Shown one piece after another: positions 1-4,678 of a stretch of DNA of 5,106 nt; position 1 is the stretch's first letter; each line of letters starts with the position of its first letter. A program made the translations under genes and the position numbers. The notes under the pieces were generated by a model. The model made no database searches, was not told the DNA's origin, and saw only the letters and a program-made list of their open reading frames with translations. The DNA is from an uncultured Treponema sp. (lineage in GTDB: Bacteria > Spirochaetota > Spirochaetia > Treponematales > Treponemataceae), in the NCBI GenBank assembly GCA_946538795.1, contig CAMNGY010000149.1:1-5106 (forward strand), in the 5' to 3' direction.

Positions 1-2
1 CC

Positions 3-752
3 GCCGTCATGTACAAGAACGCCACCCCCGAATTCGATATCTTTGCCAGGGTGCACAAAGGCAACGTCATAATGGGGAAGATCGGGGCGGACGGCGTGAG
101 CAGCGCAGCGACCGCGCTCAACATGGGCCTGAACATGTTCCTTGAGCGCTCGGACGAAAACTCGTCCGCCGCGGACAGGTACGTGGACGAGCTTTTGTCC
201 GTCGTCAAGAAGCTTGAGGCCGGAGAGGAAGTGACGGAGACCTCAGCCGCGAAGACAAAGGAAACGGTGGGGGACGGCATAGCCCTTTACATGAAGCAGA
301 AGTGGATTTCCATAAAGCCCAAGCTCGACATCTTCGACAAGGACGAGAAGACCGTATACCACGTCGAGGGTGACATCACCCGGCTCAACTTTTCCATCCA
401 GAAGGAAGGGACCGAGGTGCTCAAGCTCAAGAAGAAGCTTGTCGCCATCATGCCCGAATACACGATTTTCCAGGGCAACACGGAAATCGCGAAGATCAAG
501 AAGAAGCTCAAGCTGACCAAGCCGGAGCTGAACGGCACGGTGAACGGCAAGGAACTGAAGATAGCCGGCAACATAATGGGATTCGACTTCGACATCCAGG
601 TAGGAGGAGAAACCATCGGGCACGTGGACACGGACAGGTCGTTCTGGGGCGACTGCTACCGCATCCGTGTGTTTGACGAGAGCCAGCAGGACATCGTAGC
701 CGCACTGGCAATCATCTGCGACAATGTATCCGATCAGGAAACTTCGGGCTAA
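3..752 (+). CDS. LURP-one-related (LOR / tubby-like fold) family protein, probably 5'-partial
   Basis: Counting from the ATG at position 9, residues about 92-240 match the LOR (YxjI-like) family. The domain opens with YMKQKWISIKPKLDIFDKD and continues with repeated beta-strand pairs ending in KKKL (about residues 138-143 and 161-167). It ends with a SFWGDCYRIRV strand and a hydrophobic helix (about 226-237, IVAALAIICDN). In this family the fold is a 12-strand barrel around a central helix; bacterial members have no established reaction, and membrane or phosphoinositide binding is suggested by the tubby likeness. Residues 1-91 are an unusual N-terminal part, including a predicted helical, charged stretch (about 54-72), and I do not recognise them. 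The frame stays open to the left edge, and the visible bases before the ATG (ccgccgtc) contain no Shine-Dalgarno, so the real start is probably outside the window. A strong terminator follows 16 bases after the stop, so this gene likely ends its own transcript. Its functional tie to the downstream genes is unproven. Confidence 0.82.
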   Translation, partial: AVMYKNATPEFDIFARVHKGNVIMGKIGADGVSSAATALNMGLNMFLERSDENSSAADRYVDELLSVVKKLEAGEEVTETSAAKTKETVGDGIALYMKQKWISIKPKLDIFDKDEKTVYHVEGDITRLNFSIQKEGTEVLKLKKKLVAIMPEYTIFQGNTEIAKIKKKLKLTKPELNGTVNGKELKIAGNIMGFDFDIQVGGETIGHVDTDRSFWGDCYRIRVFDESQQDIVAALAIICDNVSDQETSG

Positions 753-768
753 AAGCATACACGCAAAG

Positions 769-798
769 CTGGTGCGGCAGTTCCGCACCAGTTTTTTT
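769..798 (+). terminator. Intrinsic terminator after the LOR gene
   Basis: A perfect 9-bp inverted repeat (CTGGTGCGG at 769-777, CCGCACCAG at 783-791) has a 5-base loop (CAGTT) and is followed directly by seven Ts (792-798). AAA at 765-767 can extend pairing into the T-run. It lies 16 bases after the stop at 752 and separates the LOR gene from the NlpC/P60 gene, so the latter probably has its own promoter between 799 and 860. Confidence 0.93.
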
Positions 799-872
799 GC
801 CCTGTGGGGCAACCGCGCACGCAAGCAAAATCAAAAAGTCTTTGAAATTTTAGAAGTTGTGGGGGAGAAAAC

Positions 873-1865
873 ATGGCAGATTCCGACAACGGCAAGAAAA
901 AGAGCATTATCTTTCGTATATTCAAGACAGCTGCGGCAACATTCGTCCTGTTCTTTGTGACCGGCAGTTTCCTCTATGCAGACAGCGTCGAATACATCTC
1001 CAGGCAGGAGCAGATGATGGCCTCGCGCGAAGCGGACATGCTGATAGACGACCTGCTGGATTTGCTTTTCGACTGGTACGGCCTTCTTCCGGACGACGAT
1101 GACGACGACTGGTATTTCATGGACGACGACTATTACGACGGCTATGACTGCGACGACTACGACCCGGACGACTTCTACGGCTATGACGACTGGGACTGGG
1201 ACGACTATGACTGCGATGACGAAGGCTGGGCCGGATACGACTGGGACGACCTGATCGACGACGTGTTCGACGACATATTCGACTGGGACGACGACGATGA
1301 ATATGCTTACGACGATGATGACGACGACGATTACTACGCGTACGACGACGATGACGATTACTACGGTTACGATGATGACGACGACTGGAGTCCCACGAAG
1401 CCGGACAGCAAGAAAAAGAAGGACGATAAGAAGAATAAGAAGGATGACAACAAGCCCCAGCCGAACATCAATGTGCCCGGTTCGGAAAAGCGCAAGAAGT
1501 TCCTTGCCCAGGCCAACGGCTTCATGGGTACCCCCTATGTATATGGAGGGGCCAGCCATTCCGGAGTCGACTGCTCGGGCCTCGTATACTGCGCCGCAAA
1601 AGAGGCGGGAATCGGAACCCTGCCGCGCAGCTCCAAGTCCCTGTACAACATGGCAAAGAGAATCGACAGGAACGCCGCAAAGGCGGGCGACCTGATTTTC
1701 TTTGCGACCGGCTCATCGATCAGCCATGTCGCCATCTACGTGGGGAACAACCAGATCCTCCATGCGGTCAGCGACGGCCCCAGGACGGGAGTCATGGTCT
1801 CCAAGCTGACCGAGAACTACTGGAAGAACCATTACTACGCCTCGGGCCGTATATTTGACGACTAG
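873..1865 (+). CDS. Membrane-anchored NlpC/P60 peptidase with Asp/Tyr-rich spacer
   Basis: 330 residues. ATG 873 is preceded by GGGGGAG at 861-867, five bases away. A basic start (KKK at 8-10) leads to one hydrophobic segment (about 19-35), which is a signal anchor or, with cleavage after Ala36, a signal peptide. Residues 37-73 form a short predicted helical region with the motif LLDLLFDWYGLLPDD that recurs in the gene at 4679. Residues 74-171 are a low-complexity tract with 53 Asp, 17 Tyr and 6 Trp. Residues 173-200 are Lys-rich. Residues about 204-330 are an NlpC/P60 domain with catalytic Cys234 (GVDCSGLV), His285 (ISHVAIYVG) and a polar third residue His297 (ILHAVSDG). NlpC/P60 enzymes usually cleave the D-gamma-glutamyl-diaminopimelate bond of peptidoglycan stem peptides, so an extracytoplasmic cell-wall hydrolase is expected. 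The catalytic domain is intact and typical in length; the acidic tract is the abnormal part. A C1 peptidase gene follows after 43 bases, probably in the same transcript. The family call is firm; substrate and tract function are inferred. Confidence 0.95.
   Translation: MADSDNGKKKSIIFRIFKTAAATFVLFFVTGSFLYADSVEYISRQEQMMASREADMLIDDLLDLLFDWYGLLPDDDDDDWYFMDDDYYDGYDCDDYDPDDFYGYDDWDWDDYDCDDEGWAGYDWDDLIDDVFDDIFDWDDDDEYAYDDDDDDDYYAYDDDDDYYGYDDDDDWSPTKPDSKKKKDDKKNKKDDNKPQPNINVPGSEKRKKFLAQANGFMGTPYVYGGASHSGVDCSGLVYCAAKEAGIGTLPRSSKSLYNMAKRIDRNAAKAGDLIFFATGSSISHVAIYVGNNQILHAVSDGPRTGVMVSKLTENYWKNHYYASGRIFDD
1092..1385 (+). repeat. Asp/Tyr low-complexity tract with 27-base in-frame repeats
   Basis: This region encodes residues 74-171 of the NlpC/P60 protein, almost entirely with GAY and TAY codons. 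The 3' part is a recognisable tandem array. A unit encoding EYAYD7 (1299-1331) is followed by two 9-codon units, YYAYD5 (1332-1358) and YYGYD5 (1359-1385). GAC and GAT are mixed, so the peptide repeats are more regular than the DNA. Two YDCDD motifs (1143-1157 and 1206-1220) lie in the 5' part, 63 bases apart. Confidence 0.9.
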
Positions 1866-1908
1866 CCCCGGGTATTCCACATACTATTGCACTAATTAGG
1901 GAGCTTAT

Positions 1909-3582
1909 ATGAGCAAGAAAAAGATTATAGGAATTGCGGTCGGTGCGGTTGCCGTACTGGGCCTTGGTATCATGTTCCTGGGAGGAGACTCCGACAGCCC
2001 CTCGCAGGACAGCAAGCCTGCCGTCACGGAGGAAAGCGGGGACACGAGGAACGCGAAAGATGACGGAGCTGCGTCCCAGGACGGTCAGGGCGGCGGGATG
2101 AAGATGAAGTCCAGCGGCAAGGTCGTCTCCCGCGCCGACGGAAGCGTCTTCGTTATGGGAAGCTGCAGGGTCGCCGCACCCAGCGCGGATGCTCCCCGCT
2201 ATTCTGCCAGCCTGAAGGCCTCAGAACTGCCCCCGAAGGTTGACCTGCGTAAGTTCATGCCCCCCGTTGAGGATCAGGGACAGGTCGGATCCTGTACGGC
2301 GAACGCCACGGCGGGAGCCTACGAATACCTGCTGAGACGCAACCAGGGGGTTGACGACTACGATATCAGCCGTCTCTTCCTCTACTACAACGCACGTGTC
2401 ATGGAAAACTGCGCGGACCGGGATTCCGGCGCAATAATCGGCGATGTATTCAAATCCCTCAACCAGCAGGGCGTCTGCAGCGAGGAAACATGGCCTTATA
2501 TCGAATCCAAGTTCAAGGACAAGCCCAGCCAGGAAGCATACGATGAGGCCACCAAGAACAAGATATCAAAATACGAGTGCGTAGGCCGCGACCTCAACGC
2601 ATGGAAGAGCGCGCTCGCCGAGGGCTACCCCATCGTTTTCGGCGTCCAGACATTCCCGTCATTCCAGAACCCGCGCAACGGGCACATCTCCATGCCCGGG
2701 CGCAATGAGCAGAACACGGGCGGTCACGCCATGTGCTGCGTGGGCTACTCAGACCCCGACAGGGTTTTCATCGTGCGCAACTCCTGGGGACACCAGTGGG
2801 GCGACGGCGGCTACTGCTATATACCCTATGACTATATCATGAGCCCCCAGTATAACTGCGGGGACTGCTGGGTCATGTACGACGTCAACCACATCAGGCA
2901 GGAGGATTCCGAGGAGGCCTGGGATGACAGCACCGAGTCCATCTTCGTGGACATGGAGAACGAGTTCTCCGACATGTCCGATGAGGACTGGCTTGCCATG
3001 TGCGACGAGCTTGGCGACTACGACATCGTGTACCGTCTGGGCGCGCTCTACAACATCGCCTGCTGGGGCGACGAGGAAGTGTCCCCCGAGGAGTCAAAGG
3101 TTGCCCTGGACAAGCTCAAGAAAATCCTCATGATGTTCGGCCTGGAGTACTCGCCCAAGAAGGTCATGAAGCACTGCGAGAACATCTGGGTCAACGAATC
3201 CGACGACTTCTTCGACATCACGGTGGCCATACTGAGCAAATACCTTTCCGAAGGTGCGCGCGCCACGATTGCGGCCGACATGCTGGAGATATGCAGCGCG
3301 GACGATGACGCCGCGGACGATGAGCGCGACATCATCCTGGGACTCGTCGGCGACTGGCTCAACGATGACCTTATCCTCGCCTACTATGCCGACTACCTTG
3401 ATGAGGACGACTACGACGACTACGACTACTACGATGAGGAGGACGACTACTATTACGACGATGACTATGAGTATGACTTCGACTACGATTACTACTACGA
3501 TGATGACGATGACTACTACTACGATGACGACGATGACTATGACTACGATGACGACGATGACTATGACTACGATTATTATTAA
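1909..3582 (+). CDS. Membrane-anchored C1 (papain/xylellain-like) cysteine peptidase with TerB-like domain and Asp/Tyr tail
   Basis: 557 residues. AGGGAG at 1898-1903 supports ATG 1909. Residues 6-24 are a single membrane segment after MSKKK, with no lipobox Cys. Residues 25-70 are a polar linker. Residues about 105-325 are a C1 peptidase with oxyanion Gln123 and nucleophile Cys129 in EDQGQVGSCTANA, His273 in GGHAMCCVGY and Asn291 in VRNSWGHQWGDGGY. The Gln-Cys spacing of six matches papain, while QGQVGSCTANA resembles bacterial xylellain-type members and lacks papain's disulfide Cys between Gln and nucleophile. Residues about 350-485 look TerB-like: two helical halves each carry an Asp and a Glu seven residues apart (D388/E395 in GDEEVSPEE, D465/E472 in ADDDAADDER). 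Residues 498-557 contain only D (33), Y (22), E (4) and F (1). An N-in anchor would place all of this outside the cytoplasm. The peptidase call is firm, the TerB-like call moderate. The substrate is unknown; neighbouring wall hydrolases suggest envelope proteins. No long propeptide is visible. Confidence 0.93.
   Translation: MSKKKIIGIAVGAVAVLGLGIMFLGGDSDSPSQDSKPAVTEESGDTRNAKDDGAASQDGQGGGMKMKSSGKVVSRADGSVFVMGSCRVAAPSADAPRYSASLKASELPPKVDLRKFMPPVEDQGQVGSCTANATAGAYEYLLRRNQGVDDYDISRLFLYYNARVMENCADRDSGAIIGDVFKSLNQQGVCSEETWPYIESKFKDKPSQEAYDEATKNKISKYECVGRDLNAWKSALAEGYPIVFGVQTFPSFQNPRNGHISMPGRNEQNTGGHAMCCVGYSDPDRVFIVRNSWGHQWGDGGYCYIPYDYIMSPQYNCGDCWVMYDVNHIRQEDSEEAWDDSTESIFVDMENEFSDMSDEDWLAMCDELGDYDIVYRLGALYNIACWGDEEVSPEESKVALDKLKKILMMFGLEYSPKKVMKHCENIWVNESDDFFDITVAILSKYLSEGARATIAADMLEICSADDDAADDERDIILGLVGDWLNDDLILAYYADYLDEDDYDDYDYYDEEDDYYYDDDYEYDFDYDYYYDDDDDYYYDDDDDYDYDDDDDYDYDYY
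3400..3579 (+). repeat. C-terminal Asp/Tyr tail with 24-base tandem repeats
   Basis: This encodes the last 60 residues of the C1 peptidase protein, only Asp, Tyr, Glu and one Phe. From 3490 on, the DNA has an 8-codon period: units 3490-3513 and 3514-3537 (both YYYD5, differing at one base), 3538-3561 (YDYD5) and a partial unit 3562-3579 (YDYDYY) ending at the stop. The 24 bases at 3523-3546 are repeated exactly at 3547-3570. The unit is a multiple of three, so copy-number change would keep the frame. Confidence 0.92.
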
Positions 3583-3602
3583 TCCGTAACGGGCCCCGCC
3601 TT

Positions 3603-3627
3603 AGCTTGGCAGCAAGACTGCCAAGCT
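3603..3627 (+). promoter_or_regulatory. Perfect 10-bp hairpin between the C1 peptidase and TPM genes
   Basis: AGCTTGGCAG (3603-3612) and CTGCCAAGCT (3618-3627) are exact reverse complements around a 5-base loop (CAAGA). The bases after it (GGGACTTCC) are not a T-run, so it is not a standard intrinsic terminator. It could be a transcript-stabilising or processing hairpin, a partial terminator or a protein-binding inverted repeat. A second copy of the right-arm core GCCAAGCT at 3645-3652 could compete for the left arm. Confidence 0.6.
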
Positions 3628-3650
3628 GGGACTTCCTGAGACCGGCCAAG

Positions 3651-3660
3651 CTCCTAGGAG
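3651..3660 (+). promoter_or_regulatory. Ribosome binding site of the TPM gene inside a perfect palindrome
   Basis: CTCCTAGGAG is self-complementary. Its right half AGGAG (3656-3660) is the Shine-Dalgarno for ATG 3671, ten bases away, and its left half is an anti-Shine-Dalgarno. With no loop it cannot fold on itself as a normal hairpin, so occlusion would need a longer-range or intermolecular pairing. Confidence 0.6.
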
Positions 3661-3670
3661 AGAAAAATCC

Positions 3671-4597
3671 ATGAAAGACGCATTCAAGGCAGTTCTCAGC
3701 TTCATACTGAAGATACTGAACGCTGTCAAGACAGTTCTCGTCTTCTTGCTCTGCCACCCCTTGCTGGTCGGCATAGTGTTCGGGCCTGTGCTCATCTTCG
3801 GCATCGCGCTCGTGGCAACTTCATCAGAAGGCAATCCCTATGAAACTGTCGCGGAGCAGGATACTCCTGTACAAGAAGCTCCGGCGCCAGAAACTCCGGC
3901 AAGGAGCTTCGCCCGGGACGGCGACGGCCTGTACGAGTGGACGGGCAGCTTTGTCCTGGACGCGGCGGAGATGCTGTCCGCCGGACAGAACGAGGAGCTT
4001 TCGGGATACCTTCTGGAGCTGAACGACACTACGGGCGTGCAGATCGCCGTGCTGACCCTTCAGACGACGGGCCGCGAGCCGATACACGACTTCGCCGTGC
4101 GCCAGTTTGAAAAGTGGCAGCTGGGACAGAAAGGAATAGACAACGGGGCGCTGCTCACGATCGCGCTCGCCGACCGCAAGACAGACATCACGACCGGCGA
4201 CGGGATAGAAGGGGTGCTGACGGACATCCTCTGCAAGACGATTTTGGATAACGTCATAGCCCCCGCCTTCCGAGAAGAAAAGTATGGGGAAGGCATCATC
4301 GGCGCGGTGCACGCCATGGCGGACACCATCACCCGGGGCAACTCGCTCGTCACGGAGGAAACGACCCCAGAAGCAGAAGATGAAATTTCCCGGGCAGAGC
4401 CCGCAGCCGAAGCAAAAACGGACGACGACTGGGTGGAGTTTTTAATATATGTCGCAATACTCATACTATTCGTCCTCTATGCTGTCATTAAGAAACATTT
4501 CGGCTGGGGTAGAAGCTCATATCGTTCCGGCGGTGGCTCATCCCGCTCCGGGGGGGGCGGTCACACGTCAGGCGGCGGTGCGAGCAGCGGCTGGTAG
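3671..4597 (+). CDS. TPM-domain (TLP18.3/Psb32/MOLO-1-like) membrane protein
   Basis: 308 residues. ATG 3671 follows AGGAGAG, and the next Met is at residue 101, so the start is secure. Residues 1-20 can form an amphipathic helix, and residues about 21-49 are a long hydrophobic segment. Residues 52-85 are a Pro/Glu/Ala-rich linker. Residues about 92-218 are a TPM domain, from FVLDAAEMLSAGQNEEL through GIDNGALLTIALADRK and ITTGDGIEGVLTD to FREEKYGEGIIGAVHAM. An acidic linker (222-253), a second membrane segment (about 255-272) and a Gly/Ser-rich tail ending GGGASSGW follow, as in bacterial YgcG-type proteins. Plant TLP18.3 is linked to photosystem II repair and has reported acid phosphatase activity; the role in bacteria is not settled. 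With two membrane segments the TPM domain would face outside and the Gly-rich tail inside. It lies between two NlpC/P60 paralogues, suggesting envelope maintenance, but that is guilt by association. A run of eight Gs sits 13 codons before the stop region. Confidence 0.9.
   Translation: MKDAFKAVLSFILKILNAVKTVLVFLLCHPLLVGIVFGPVLIFGIALVATSSEGNPYETVAEQDTPVQEAPAPETPARSFARDGDGLYEWTGSFVLDAAEMLSAGQNEELSGYLLELNDTTGVQIAVLTLQTTGREPIHDFAVRQFEKWQLGQKGIDNGALLTIALADRKTDITTGDGIEGVLTDILCKTILDNVIAPAFREEKYGEGIIGAVHAMADTITRGNSLVTEETTPEAEDEISRAEPAAEAKTDDDWVEFLIYVAILILFVLYAVIKKHFGWGRSSYRSGGGSSRSGGGGHTSGGGASSGW
4550..4557 (+). repeat. G8 homopolymer near the 3' end of the TPM gene
   Basis: Eight consecutive Gs encode part of the Gly-rich tail (Gly294-296). 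Loss of one G would replace the last residues and extend the protein to a stop at 4632-4634. Gain of one G would also give a different short extension. It could be slippage-prone or simply a glycine-codon coincidence. Confidence 0.85.
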
Positions 4598-4601
4598 GCC
4601 C

Positions 4602-4653
4602 CGGGCAGCCGCCGGCATGAGGGCGGCCGCCTGACCATGAGGCTAGTTTTTTT
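4602..4653 (+). terminator. Possible terminator: GC-rich hairpin followed by T7
   Basis: Bases 4602-4613 pair with 4622-4633 over 12 positions (10 Watson-Crick, one G-T, one A-C mismatch) around an 8-base loop. The T-run (4647-4653) starts 13 bases beyond the stem instead of directly after it, so termination may be weak or partial. It lies five bases after the TPM stop codon. CATGAGG occurs both in the loop (4616-4622) and after the stem (4636-4642). Confidence 0.45.
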
Positions 4654-4664
4654 ATATCGGCATG

Positions 4665-4671
4665 AAGGAGA
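4665..4671 (+). promoter_or_regulatory. Ribosome binding site of the second NlpC/P60 gene
   Basis: AAGGAGA lies seven bases before ATG 4679. It decides the start: the nearby ATG at 4662 is in another frame and overlaps the site itself. Confidence 0.85.
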
Positions 4672-4678
4672 AAGGGAT

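Noticed and set aside
797..812. A second small inverted repeat (TTGCCC, 4-base loop, GGGCAA) just after the terminator.
   Set aside because: The 6-bp stem overlaps the T-run and has no tail of its own, so it is likely chance.
799..860. A promoter for the NlpC/P60 gene at 873, for example TTGAAA at 842-847 as a -35 element.
   Set aside because: No -10-like hexamer lies at proper spacing. A promoter is expected here because of the upstream terminator, but I cannot place it.
724..960. A 78-codon frame bridging the LOR stop and the NlpC/P60 start.
   Set aside because: It runs straight through the strong terminator at 769-798, overlaps both real genes and has no convincing ribosome binding site or domain.
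1299..1385. CRISPR-like or EF-hand/dockerin-like repeats in the Asp-rich regions.
   Set aside because: The repeats have no spacers and stay in frame, so they are not CRISPR. They lack the spaced DxDxDG loop with flanking helices, so they are not EF-hand or dockerin. Calcium binding by plain acidity remains possible.
831..1559. A 242-codon minus-strand reading frame, very hydrophobic (Val/Ile runs), resembling a membrane protein.
   Set aside because: It is the reverse complement of GAY/TAY codons from the Asp/Tyr tract, which read as Val/Ile in that frame. The + strand carries clear NlpC/P60 catalytic motifs.
1297..1695. A + strand frame rich in Thr and Met over the first Asp/Tyr tract.
   Set aside because: It is a frame-shifted reading of the same GAY/TAY repeats, without a ribosome binding site or recognisable domain.
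3400..3579. The Asp/Tyr tail as the core of a modified-peptide (RiPP) precursor.
   Set aside because: It is fused to a large anchored protease, and no modifying enzyme or transporter gene is visible in the window.
3254..3589. A + strand Thr/Met-rich frame over the second Asp/Tyr tract.
   Set aside because: It is the shifted reading of the repeat inside the C1 peptidase gene and has no independent support.
4662..4664. ATG at 4662 as an alternative start of the second NlpC/P60 gene.
   Set aside because: It is in a different frame from the NlpC/P60 coding sequence and overlaps the AAGGAGA site used by ATG 4679.
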